From Streptomyces sp. XD-27 (GTDB lineage: Bacteria > Actinomycetota > Actinomycetes > Streptomycetales > Streptomycetaceae), in the NCBI RefSeq assembly GCF_030553055.1, contig NZ_CP130713.1, positions 868,001 through 932,000 of the forward strand: 64,000 nt of DNA, written 5' to 3'. The notes under the pieces were generated by a model. The model was not told where the DNA came from. It worked only from the letters and a program-made list of their open reading frames with translations, and ran no database searches. Both the position numbers and the translations under genes were made by a program. The stretch's first letter is position 1, and each line of letters begins with the position of its first letter. This document shows positions 1 through 10,990 of the stretch, piece by piece.

Positions 1-1
1 C

Positions 2-1357
<1,356 letters not shown>

Positions 1358-1412
1358 CACCCTCCGGCCGACCCGAGACCCCCCATCCCACCCCCGATCG
1401 AAGGGAACCCTC

Positions 1413-2765
1413 ATGAGAAACCTCGCGGCACGACGCATACGCACCGGCATCCGGACCGCCGTATCCGGCACCGCCGTGCTCGGCCTCGCGCTGACCGCCA
1501 CCGCGTGCGGCGGTGACAGCGGCGACAGCTCCGGGGGCGGCAAGCAGACGCTCAAGGGCCAGTCGGTGACCGTCGCCGGGGTCTGGACGGGGGTGGAGCA
1601 GAAGAACTTCAAGAAGGTCCTGGACGCGTTCTCCGAGAAGACCGGCGCCAAGACCTCCTTCGTCTCCACCGGCGACAACGTCTCCACCGTCATCGGCAGC
1701 AAGATCGAGGGCGGCAACGCCCCGGACGTGGTGATGGTGCCGCAGGTCGGCGTGCTGGAGCAGTTCGCCGAGAAGAAGTGGCTGGAGCCGCTGTCGAAGG
1801 AGGTCGCGAGCCGTGCCGCGGCCGACTTCGCGCCGGTGTGGAAGGAGTACGGCACGGTCGGCGGCACCTACTACGGCCTGTACTTCAAGGCCTCCCACAA
1901 GTCGACGGTCTGGTACAGCCCGGAAGCGTTCGAGCAGGCGGGTGTCGGGCCCGCGAAGAGCTACCAGGACCTGCTGAAGACCGGCCGGACCCTCTCCGAC
2001 TCGGGCGTGCCCGCCTTCTCGGTCGCGGGCGAGGCCGGGTGGCCGCTCACCGACTGGTTCGAGAACATCTACCTCTCCCAGGCGGGCCCGGAGAACTACG
2101 ACAAGCTGGCCGCCCACGAGATCCCGTGGACCCACCCCACCGTGGTCAAGGCGCTCACCACGCTCGGCAAGCTGTTCGGGGACAAGGACCTGGTCGCCGG
2201 GGGCGGGGCGGGCGCGCTGCGCACCGACTTCCCGGAGTCCGTCGAGCAGGTCTTCGGCCCCGAGCCCAAGGCGGGCATGGTCTACGAGGGCGACTTCGTC
2301 GGCGGGCTGGTCACCGATCAGCTCAAGAAGAAGGTCGGCGAGGACGCGAAGTTCTTCCCCTTCCCCGCTGTCGACGGCGGCAAGGCGCCGGTGGTCAGCG
2401 GCGGTGACGCCGCGGTGGTGCTCAAGGCCGGGAAGAACAAGAAGGCCGCCATGGAGCTGGTGAAGTACCTCGCCTCCCCGGAGGCGGCGGGCATCTGGGC
2501 CGAGGCCGGCGGCTTCATCTCCCCCAACACCAAGGTGGACCTGGGCCGGTACGCGGACGACACCGCCCGGCAGACCGCCAAGTCGCTGATCGACGCGGGT
2601 GACTCGGTGCGGTTCGACATGTCCGACCAGGCCCCGGCCGCGTTCGGCGGCACCCAGGGCGCGGGCGAGTGGAAGCTGCTCCAGGACTTCCTGCGCGACC
2701 CGTCCGACCCGAAGGCCACGGCCCGCAAGCTGGAGGCCGCGGCGGCCAAGGCGTACCGGAAGTAA
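1413..2765 (+). CDS. ABC transporter sugar-binding lipoprotein (AglE-like)
   Basis: Extracellular solute-binding protein of the family-1 (MalE/AglE) type, 450 residues, delivering an alpha-glucoside to the permease pair encoded next. The N-terminus is basic, then hydrophobic, and ends in a lipobox (LTATAC, Cys32), followed by a Gly/Ser-rich tether typical of actinobacterial lipoproteins. The body shows the expected SBP features (NAPDVVMVPQ near residue 106, later Trp-rich ligand-binding stretches and a late GGDAAVVLK segment). ATG at 1413 is preceded by GAAGGGAAC, an adequate ribosome binding site. It is 13 nt from the next gene, consistent with an operon. Agl rather than Mal specificity is a guess from the GH13 neighbour and general resemblance. 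Confidence 0.92.
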   Translation: MRNLAARRIRTGIRTAVSGTAVLGLALTATACGGDSGDSSGGGKQTLKGQSVTVAGVWTGVEQKNFKKVLDAFSEKTGAKTSFVSTGDNVSTVIGSKIEGGNAPDVVMVPQVGVLEQFAEKKWLEPLSKEVASRAAADFAPVWKEYGTVGGTYYGLYFKASHKSTVWYSPEAFEQAGVGPAKSYQDLLKTGRTLSDSGVPAFSVAGEAGWPLTDWFENIYLSQAGPENYDKLAAHEIPWTHPTVVKALTTLGKLFGDKDLVAGGGAGALRTDFPESVEQVFGPEPKAGMVYEGDFVGGLVTDQLKKKVGEDAKFFPFPAVDGGKAPVVSGGDAAVVLKAGKNKKAAMELVKYLASPEAAGIWAEAGGFISPNTKVDLGRYADDTARQTAKSLIDAGDSVRFDMSDQAPAAFGGTQGAGEWKLLQDFLRDPSDPKATARKLEAAAAKAYRK

Positions 2766-2778
2766 GGACCCCCGCCCG

Positions 2779-4203
2779 ATGTCTGTGACCACCCCTCAGG
2801 TGCCGCCCGCGAAGGCGGGCGGCACCCCGCCCGGCCCCTCTGGAGCCGAGCGCCGCCCCGGCCCGCGGCGCACCCCCGACCCCAGGCGGCGCGCCGCCGG
2901 ACGGCGCAGGATCGTCGCCGCGCTGTTCCTGCTGCCCGCGCTGCTGCTGCTCGGCGCCCTGGTCGCGTACCCGATCCTGTTCTCGGTCGGCCGCAGCCTC
3001 TTCGACGCCTCGGGAGAGAAGTTCGTCGGCACCGACAACTACGCCGAGATCTTCCATGACCCGGCGACGCTCAAGGCCATCCGCAACAGCGCGATCTGGG
3101 TGGTGTTCGCCCCCGCGCTGCTGACCGGGCTCGGCCTGATCCTCGCCGTGCTGACCGAGAAGGTGCGCTGGAAGACCGCCTTCAAACTGCTGATGTTCAT
3201 GCCGATGGCGATCTCCTTCCTCGCCGCCGGGATCATCTTCCGGCTCGCGTACGAGCAGGACCCGGACCGCGGGGTGCTCAACGCGGTGGCGGTCGGCATC
3301 CACGACAGCTTCGAGGAGCCGTCCGCCTACCCCACCGCCAAGGCCCGCTTCGGCGACCAGCTGCTGCAGAAGCGGGACGACGGCTCGTACCGCACGGTGC
3401 GCGCCACCCGGCTGACCGCGGGAGCGGGGCAGACGGTCAACCTCGGGCTGGTCGGCGTCCCGGCCAAGGAGCTGCCCGCGGAGGCGAAGCCGGCCGCGAA
3501 GGCCGCGACCGCCCCGGCCGCCGCCGGGGAGCTGCGCGGCACGGTCTACCTCGACTTCACCCTCGGTGGCGGCGGCAAGCCGGGCCGGGTGGATCGCACC
3601 GAGCGGGGCCTGCCGAAGATGGCCGTGGAGGCGGTCGACGCGCAGGGGAAGGTCGTGGGGAAGGCCACGGCCGGGCCGGACGGCGGGTACCGGTTCGCCG
3701 GCCTGGAGCCGGGCACGTACACCGTCCAGCTGCCCGCGAGGAACTTCGCCCCGCCCTACGAGGGGATCTCCTGGCTCGGCCCCGCCCTGGTCACCCCGGC
3801 CATCATCGGCGCGTACATGTGGATCTGGACCGGCTTCGCCATGGTCCTCATCGGCGCCGGGCTCTCCGCCATGCCGCGTGACGTCCTGGAGGCGGCCCGG
3901 ATGGACGGCGCCAACGAGTGGCAGATCTTCCGCAAGATCACCGTCCCGCTGCTGGGGCCCGTTCTCGGCGTGGTCTTCGTGACCATGGTGATCAACGTGA
4001 TGAAGGTCTTCGACCTCGTCTACATCATCGCCCCGGGACCGGTGCAGCAGGACGCCAACGTCCTGGCCATGCAGATGTGGCTGGTCTCCTTCGGCGGCGG
4101 CAACAACCAGGGACTCGGCAGCGCGCTGGGCGTCCTGCTGCTGCTCCTGGTGGTCCCCGCCATGGCCCTCAACATCCGACGCTTCCGCAGGAGCCAGTCA
4201 TGA
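2779..4203 (+). CDS. ABC sugar permease (AglF/MalF-like) with an inserted extracytoplasmic beta domain
   Basis: Inner-membrane permease of 474 residues. Transmembrane helices are visible near residues 45-70, 105-125 and 135-155, then a long non-membrane stretch of about 165 residues, then further helices from about 335. The EAA cytoplasmic loop (EAARMDGANEWQIF, about 371-384) that contacts the ATPase is intact. The insertion (about 165-330) contains Ala/Pro/Lys linkers and a segment with the pattern of a carboxypeptidase-regulatory or SdrD-B beta sandwich (DGGYRFAGLEPGTYTVQLPA, about 301-320). ATG 2779 was chosen because upstream codons overlap the preceding gene and the following residues match a normal permease N-terminus. 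No ATPase gene is present; such systems commonly share MsiK, encoded elsewhere. Confidence 0.88.
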   Translation: MSVTTPQVPPAKAGGTPPGPSGAERRPGPRRTPDPRRRAAGRRRIVAALFLLPALLLLGALVAYPILFSVGRSLFDASGEKFVGTDNYAEIFHDPATLKAIRNSAIWVVFAPALLTGLGLILAVLTEKVRWKTAFKLLMFMPMAISFLAAGIIFRLAYEQDPDRGVLNAVAVGIHDSFEEPSAYPTAKARFGDQLLQKRDDGSYRTVRATRLTAGAGQTVNLGLVGVPAKELPAEAKPAAKAATAPAAAGELRGTVYLDFTLGGGGKPGRVDRTERGLPKMAVEAVDAQGKVVGKATAGPDGGYRFAGLEPGTYTVQLPARNFAPPYEGISWLGPALVTPAIIGAYMWIWTGFAMVLIGAGLSAMPRDVLEAARMDGANEWQIFRKITVPLLGPVLGVVFVTMVINVMKVFDLVYIIAPGPVQQDANVLAMQMWLVSFGGGNNQGLGSALGVLLLLLVVPAMALNIRRFRRSQS

Positions 4204-5099
4204 CGACGACCACACCCCGCGCGTCCGGGCCCCGCGCGTCCGGACCCCGCAAGCAGCCGGCCGCCCGGCTGGCGAAGTGGCTCAGCGGCGGCCTGATCCA
4301 GATCTTCCTGCTGGTCGTCGGGCTGATCTGGGTCACCCCTGTCGCCGGGCTGTTCTTCTCCTCGCTGCGTACGGAGGAGGAGAACGCGACCAGCGGCTGG
4401 TGGACCGCGCTGACCTCGCCGGGCAGGCTCTCGGTCGACAACTACACGGCGCTGCTGGAGAACTCCGGCATCACGCAGGCGTTCTGGAACACCCTGCTGA
4501 TCTCCGTGCCGACGACCATCCTGGTCGTGGTGATCGCGGCACTGGCCGGGTACGCCTTCGCCTGGCTGGAGTTCCCCGGCCGGGACTGGATCTTCCTGCT
4601 CGTGGTCGCGATGCTGGTGGTGCCCATCCAGATCGGCCTGCTGCCGGTGGCCAAGATGTTCGGGGCCCTGGGGCTCTTCGGCTCCATCCCCGGCGTGGTG
4701 CTCTTCCACGTCGCCTACGGCCTGCCGTTCGCCATCTTCCTGCTGCGCAACTACTTCGCGGAGATCCCGAAGGAGATGCTGGAGGCCGCCCGGATGGACG
4801 GCGGCGGGGAGTGGCGGATCTTCTCCCGGCTGGTGCTGCCGCTGGGCCGGCCCGCCATCGCGAGCCTGGCCATCTTCCAGTTCCTGTGGGTGTGGAACGA
4901 CATGCTGGTGGCGCTGATCTTCGCCGACAGCGAGTCGCAGCCGCTGACCGTGGCCCTCCAGTCGGAGATGCGGCAGTTCGGCAGCAACATCGGGGTGCTG
5001 GCGCCCGGCGCCTTCCTCTCCCTCGTCGTACCGCTCATCGTGTTCTTCGCCTTCCAGCGGCACTTCGTCCAGGGCGTCATGGCCGGGTCCGTGAAGTAG
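4200..5099 (+). CDS. ABC sugar permease (AglG/MalG-like)
   Basis: Second membrane subunit of the same importer, 299 residues with about six hydrophobic helices and an EAA loop (EAARMDGGGEWRIF). Its ATG overlaps the stop codon of the preceding permease (ATGA), a usual sign of translational coupling. The cytoplasmic N-terminus has a small tandem repeat (ASGPR twice). MalG-like features include the conserved WNDMLVALIF stretch in the last third. The gene ends 93 nt before dnaK; I see no hairpin between them, so transcriptional read-through cannot be excluded. Confidence 0.92.
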   Translation: MTTTTPRASGPRASGPRKQPAARLAKWLSGGLIQIFLLVVGLIWVTPVAGLFFSSLRTEEENATSGWWTALTSPGRLSVDNYTALLENSGITQAFWNTLLISVPTTILVVVIAALAGYAFAWLEFPGRDWIFLLVVAMLVVPIQIGLLPVAKMFGALGLFGSIPGVVLFHVAYGLPFAIFLLRNYFAEIPKEMLEAARMDGGGEWRIFSRLVLPLGRPAIASLAIFQFLWVWNDMLVALIFADSESQPLTVALQSEMRQFGSNIGVLAPGAFLSLVVPLIVFFAFQRHFVQGVMAGSVK

Positions 5100-5192
5100 C
5101 CGAAGAGAGTCGACCCTGTGACCGGAATGCGGATATTGAGAGCTATGTGCGAAGATTTGAGGTGCGTCATGTAGCCCGGGAGGAGGGCCGAC

Positions 5193-7055
<1,863 letters not shown>

Positions 7056-7091
7056 GCCTGCCCGTGATCCCCCTCCACAGCTGTCGGACGC

Positions 7092-8084
7092 TCAGGTCGT
7101 CTGCGCCTGTTCGTAGAGGGACTTGATCTCGTCGCCGAAGTACGGGCCGAACATCGTGTTCGGCAGGAAGCGGTAGCCGAAGCTGTTCACCGAGGACTGC
7201 AGGCCGGTGCCCTTGGCCTCGTCGAACGAGGCGAACCACGGGCCGCCGCTGGAACCGCCCGTCATGTTGCAGGCCAGTCCGTGGTCCTTGGTGAGCAGGA
7301 AGTCCTTGGACGTGTTCCCGCTGCAGTAGATGAGCTTCTTGCCGTCGTACGGGGAGGCGGCGGGAAACCCGAAGGCGTACATGGCCTTGTTGTAGCCGCC
7401 GTTGAACTGGAGGCCCTGGGCGCCGACGACCTCGGTGAGCTTCTTGCCGTCGAGGGGGCCGACGACGGCGGCGCCGACGTCGAAGTTCATGTCCTCGCTG
7501 GCCGTCCACTGCGGGGTGGACAGCGTCTTGGTGGCCGTCCAGGTGCCGTAGGGGGTCTGTCCGTCGTTGTAGCCGGGCACGAACGCCCAGTTGGTGTGCC
7601 AGTTGCCCTGGTACTTGACGCAGTGCCCGGCGGTGATCACGGTGCTGCCGTTGTTGCTGGTCACCGCGTTGCCCGAGCAGGAGGCCGTGCGGCCCTGCAT
7701 GGTGAAGAACACCCGGCCGGAGGTCTTGACGACCGCGCCGCCGCCGGTCCATGGCCCGCCCGCCTGCGGGAAGGACCTGGTCTGCGCGGTGGGGGCGGTG
7801 GGCGCGACCGTGGTGGTCCTGCCGCTCTTCTTGGGGGTGGAGAGGGCACCGGGGGCGACGTCGAGCCGGTCGAGCGGGGTGGCGGTCCGCATCCGCTCGG
7901 GCGTCCAGAAGTCCCTGACCCGCTGCTGCTCGCTCGCGGAGTCCGCGGCGGTGTGCGCGGCGGCGGGGGACGGAGCGGGAGAGGGATCGGGGGCGGCGGT
8001 GGCGGTGGCGGTCTGAAGTCCGGTGGCGAGCAGGGCACCTGCGGCCAGCACGATGCCGATGGCGGTACGGCGGGGACGTCTCAC
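7092..8084 (-). CDS. Secreted trypsin/V8-like serine protease
   Basis: Exported serine endopeptidase of 330 residues. The GTG at 8084 is preceded by AGAAGGAG and starts a typical signal peptide (VRRPRRTAIG followed by a hydrophobic run to about residue 30), then a Pro/Ala-rich segment and a proregion to about residue 100. The catalytic triad is readable: His154 in VITAGHC, Asp202 in MNFDVGAAVV and Ser279 in GGSSGGPW. The arrangement resembles glutamyl-endopeptidase/V8-type S1 peptidases rather than streptogrisins. It is convergent with dnaK, leaving 36 nt between the stops. Cleavage specificity cannot be told from sequence alone. Confidence 0.9.
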   Translation of the reverse strand: MRRPRRTAIGIVLAAGALLATGLQTATATAAPDPSPAPSPAAAHTAADSASEQQRVRDFWTPERMRTATPLDRLDVAPGALSTPKKSGRTTTVAPTAPTAQTRSFPQAGGPWTGGGAVVKTSGRVFFTMQGRTASCSGNAVTSNNGSTVITAGHCVKYQGNWHTNWAFVPGYNDGQTPYGTWTATKTLSTPQWTASEDMNFDVGAAVVGPLDGKKLTEVVGAQGLQFNGGYNKAMYAFGFPAASPYDGKKLIYCSGNTSKDFLLTKDHGLACNMTGGSSGGPWFASFDEAKGTGLQSSVNSFGYRFLPNTMFGPYFGDEIKSLYEQAQTT

Positions 8085-8513
8085 GCGTACTCCTTCTGCC
8101 CAGGCCGCGCGAGTCGTCGCGCGGGCAGTGTGGGGGGCCGGACCGCGGTGGGTCGCGGTCCGGGCAGATGAGCGGTGCGGATCGGGGGTGCGTGGGGCAG
8201 AGTGCCACGGAAGCGCCACACTGTCAGGAGCGCGTCGGTGACATGGCCGAAACGCGATGGGTTCCGGGCGCGGCCACAGCGTGGCCGGGCGCCGGTTCAG
8301 GCGGTGCAGGCAGCGCGACCTGGGTGAGCGGGTCGGCGAGGAGGACGAGGGCGGACTCGGGGGTGGCGGCGGCCGGTTGCCGGGCCGGCGCGTCGTCGGC
8401 ACGCACGTCGCCGCCGCCCTCGGGCAGGGCGGCGGCGAAGCGGGCGGCCCCAACGGCCGGGGCCGGGTGCCGGATGTGGTTCCAGCCGAAGCCGAGTCTC
8501 CGACATCGCGCGG
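8085..8513. other. Intergenic region, possible minus-strand coding remnant
   Basis: About 430 bases without a convincing gene. The part nearest 8084 must hold the promoter of the serine protease. On the minus strand a short frame ending at 8224 reads RLGFGWNHIRHPAPAVG and continues as an Ala/Pro-rich tail; it could be the C-terminal remnant of a lost gene, but I cannot assign a family and it lacks a start. The frames on the plus strand look like composition shadows. Confidence 0.4.
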
Positions 8514-9581
8514 TCAGGCGTACGGCTTGTCCCCGGCGGGACGCAGGCCGCCGTCCTTGACGGGGCCGAGGCCCTTGTCCTGGTCGATGAGTGGCGAGAC
8601 CGTCAGCGGGCGCCCGCCCGCCGCCCCGTTGACCGGCAGTCGCGGTCCGGCCGCGGGCGGCGTCTCCGTGCCCGCGGGGCTCTGGCGCAGTTCCGGGGCG
8701 AGGCGTTGCAGCGTCTCCACCACGATGGCGGCCTGGTCGGCCATCCGCTCGCCGTCCGCGTGGTCGGTGACCGCGTCTGGGGCGGTCACCGCCGGGTCGC
8801 CCGGCATGAGGTGCACCGGCCGCGCGACGCGGACGAGGTCGGGGGTCTCGTAGGTGGGTACGAACCCACCGGAACCGGGAGGGTTGCCGGTGTGCAGGTC
8901 CAACGGGACGTCGACCGCCTGCCGCATCGCCGCCACGGCCGCCGTCGGCAGTCCGGTGACGGGGGTGACGCTGTCGGCGCCGAGCCCGGCCAGCAGCCGC
9001 ACGCCGGCGGCGTTGGCGTACCCGAGGTGCGCCGGCGCCTTGAACCGCACCTCGGCGGGGATCCGGCGGCGGGACCGGGCGAGCGAGAGGATGTGCAGCA
9101 GCCCCTCGTCGTACACCACGAAGTTGCGGCAGCCCAGGTCGATGCCGCGCAGCACGTCGTCGAGCGCGTTGCGGAGCTGGTCCACGCCGCGCAGCCGGTC
9201 GCCTGCGGGGGCGCCGCGCTGTGAGCCCGTGTCGTACGCCGCCGGTGGACCGGCGGAGAAGTACATCGCGACGCCCTCGTCGCGGGCGAGCGAGAGATAG
9301 TCCCTCAGTTCCCGGCCGGTGTGCCGGAAGAGGCCCAGCGTCTCGGTCGCCCGGTTGATGAAGACGCCCTGGCGGCGGGCGCGGCGGAGAATTCCGGAAA
9401 ATGTCGCCGAACTGTTCACGGCCGGGACTTCTATTCGGAAGTCGGTGCCGTCATCGAATTTCGCGAACGATTCGGTGAGATGGTGATCGTCGTGTGCCGC
9501 GAAACCGAGTTGCCGCAATATGTCCGCGCCCGGGGTCGTCGAATGCATCTGACTCACCACCGTTCCGGGATGATGACACAT
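8514..9581 (-). CDS. TIM-barrel protein, peptidase U32-like, next to a type III PKS
   Basis: Protein of 355 residues that I cannot assign to a characterised enzyme. Repeated beta-strand/helix units (FRIEVPAV, VFINRATETLGLF, VAMYFSAGP, CRNFVVYDEGLL, SVTPVTGLPTAAVAAM, VPLDLHTG) suggest a TIM barrel, and the overall look recalls peptidase U32 family proteins; this is pattern resemblance only. The last 80 residues are Pro/Gly-rich and probably disordered. No Shine-Dalgarno site precedes ATG 9581, but TACGCT lies exactly 7 nt upstream with TTGCGC 16 nt further up, so the transcript may be leaderless; an internal ATG at 9548 is the alternative. It lies directly downstream of the type III polyketide synthase, with a 61-nt gap, and may tailor or prime that pathway. 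Confidence 0.72.
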   Translation of the reverse strand: MCHHPGTVVSQMHSTTPGADILRQLGFAAHDDHHLTESFAKFDDGTDFRIEVPAVNSSATFSGILRRARRQGVFINRATETLGLFRHTGRELRDYLSLARDEGVAMYFSAGPPAAYDTGSQRGAPAGDRLRGVDQLRNALDDVLRGIDLGCRNFVVYDEGLLHILSLARSRRRIPAEVRFKAPAHLGYANAAGVRLLAGLGADSVTPVTGLPTAAVAAMRQAVDVPLDLHTGNPPGSGGFVPTYETPDLVRVARPVHLMPGDPAVTAPDAVTDHADGERMADQAAIVVETLQRLAPELRQSPAGTETPPAAGPRLPVNGAAGGRPLTVSPLIDQDKGLGPVKDGGLRPAGDKPYA

Positions 9582-9588
9582 CGAATTG

Positions 9589-9616
9589 AGCGTAGCAGCG
9601 GGCCGTCGCCGCGCAA
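9589..9616 (-). promoter_or_regulatory. Putative leaderless promoter of the TIM-barrel gene
   Basis: On the minus strand a -35-like TTGCGC (9611-9616), a 16-nt spacer and a -10-like TACGCT (9589-9594) end 7 nt before ATG 9581. The same layout (TTGCCC, 16 nt, GATAAT, 7 nt, ATG) precedes the adjacent PKS gene. Transcription start is inferred, not shown. Confidence 0.45.
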
Positions 9617-9642
9617 CTCGGCGCGGCGCGCGACGGCCTGCC

Positions 9643-10704
9643 TCATGTGCCGCGCAGCAGCACGGCGTAGATGGTCAGTCCGGGGCCGAACGCCACGGCG
9701 ATGCCGTGCTTCCCGGGTTCCAGGGGCGCGGCGCTCTGCAGGGCCTCCATGACCATGAGCACGCCCGCGGAGGCGCAGTTGCCGTAGTCGTGGAGCACTT
9801 TGCGGGAGGCGTCGGCGGCGGCGGGGTCGAGGTCCAGGCTGTTCACGGCGGCGTCGATGATGGCGGGCCCGCCCGGGTGGATCGCCCACCACTCCACGTC
9901 GGAGACGTCGAGCCCGCGGCGCCCGAGCAGTTCCCGGACCATGCCGGGCAGATGGGTGCCGACCACGCCGGGGACCTGCGGGGACAGGCCCATCCGGAAC
10001 CCCTTGTCGGTCACCGTCCAGGACATGCAGTCCTCGTGCTCGGCGTCGGTGCGGGTGTTGACGTCCACCACCTCCAGGCCCCAGCCGTCGCGGTGCTGCT
10101 CGCGCTGGACGACCGTGGCCACGGCCGCGTCGGCGAACAGCGAGCTCACCACGACCTGCTGGTTGTCGTAGGGCGGTGGTTGCAGGTGCAGGGACGAGAG
10201 TTCCACGTTGATCATCAACGCGGGCCGCTCGTTGTGGCGCACGAAGTCCGCGCAGACCTCCAGGGCGGGAAGGGCCGCGAAGCATCCCATGTGCCCGACC
10301 GAGACGCGCTTGGTGTCCGGCGCCATGCCGAAGTCCCGGGCGATGCCGGTGTCGACGCCGGGCGTCACGTATCCGGTCGACGACACCAGGCACAGCAGCC
10401 CGATGTCGTCGGCGTCGAGTGACGTCCGCTTGAGGGCGGTGGCGATGGCCTCCTCGCTGAGCGGCAGCGCCTCGTCCAGGTGGCGGCTCATGCGCGCCCC
10501 GGTGGACCAGTTCCGCACGTCCTCGGCGATCGGGTCCACCGCCAGATAGCGGCCCTCGATTCCGCAGTGGGCAACGACCTTCTGGAGGAAGCCCTTCTTG
10601 GGATAGTCGTCCGGCAGGAAGTCGGGGATCTCCGCCTGGGACTGGTAAATCGACGGGAGAGCCACGCCGAAGCCGGTGATTCGTGGAACCCATATGTCGT
10701 CCAT
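9643..10704 (-). CDS. Type III polyketide synthase (chalcone-synthase superfamily)
   Basis: Homodimeric ketosynthase of 353 residues that extends a CoA-bound starter with malonyl-type units, releasing pyrones, resorcinols or phloroglucinol-like products. The Cys-His-Asn triad is clear: Cys141 in GHMGCFAALPAL, His276 in WAIHPGGPAIID and Asn309 in DYGNCASAG, and the C-terminal FGPGLT motif of the superfamily is present. These motifs (HPGGP and GFGPGLT type) separate it from FabH-type KAS III. ATG 10704 lacks a Shine-Dalgarno site but has GATAAT 7 nt upstream, so it may be leaderless. It is followed by the TIM-barrel protein. Whether it is RppA-like, germicidin-synthase-like or alkylresorcinol-type cannot be decided here; no cytochrome P450 or quinone-forming oxygenase is adjacent. 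Confidence 0.93.
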   Translation of the reverse strand: MDDIWVPRITGFGVALPSIYQSQAEIPDFLPDDYPKKGFLQKVVAHCGIEGRYLAVDPIAEDVRNWSTGARMSRHLDEALPLSEEAIATALKRTSLDADDIGLLCLVSSTGYVTPGVDTGIARDFGMAPDTKRVSVGHMGCFAALPALEVCADFVRHNERPALMINVELSSLHLQPPPYDNQQVVVSSLFADAAVATVVQREQHRDGWGLEVVDVNTRTDAEHEDCMSWTVTDKGFRMGLSPQVPGVVGTHLPGMVRELLGRRGLDVSDVEWWAIHPGGPAIIDAAVNSLDLDPAAADASRKVLHDYGNCASAGVLMVMEALQSAAPLEPGKHGIAVAFGPGLTIYAVLLRGT

Positions 10705-10711
10705 GGCGACA

Positions 10712-10739
10712 ATTATCCGAGTACCGGCATTCGGGGCAA
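10712..10739 (-). promoter_or_regulatory. Putative leaderless promoter of the type III PKS
   Basis: On the minus strand TTGCCC (10734-10739), a 16-nt spacer and GATAAT (10712-10717; five of six matches to TATAAT) end exactly 7 nt before ATG 10704. No ribosome binding site lies between, so transcription probably begins at or next to the start codon. Confidence 0.5.
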
Positions 10740-10990
10740 TTCGGCGACTCGAATGGACGTTCGCGAAACGCCGCCCCCTCACGCTCCGTCAGCTCCGGTC
10801 ACCGGTGAAACGAGCGAGTTTACCCGACCGGCGGCCCGCGCGGCGGAATTCATCACAGCTTGAGTGCCCTCGAATGGGGGCGGCACGGACCCCGTACGAA
10901 TGGATGACCAGCGCGCACGGGGCGCCGAAGGGCGCGGAACGGGCCCACCGCGGCGATTCCCCCGTGCTCCCCCGACCGGAGGACAGTGAG

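Noticed and set aside
5130..5165. HAIR-type operator upstream of dnaK
   Set aside because: The two TTGAG elements are direct repeats, not the inverted CTTGAGT/ACTCAAG arrangement.
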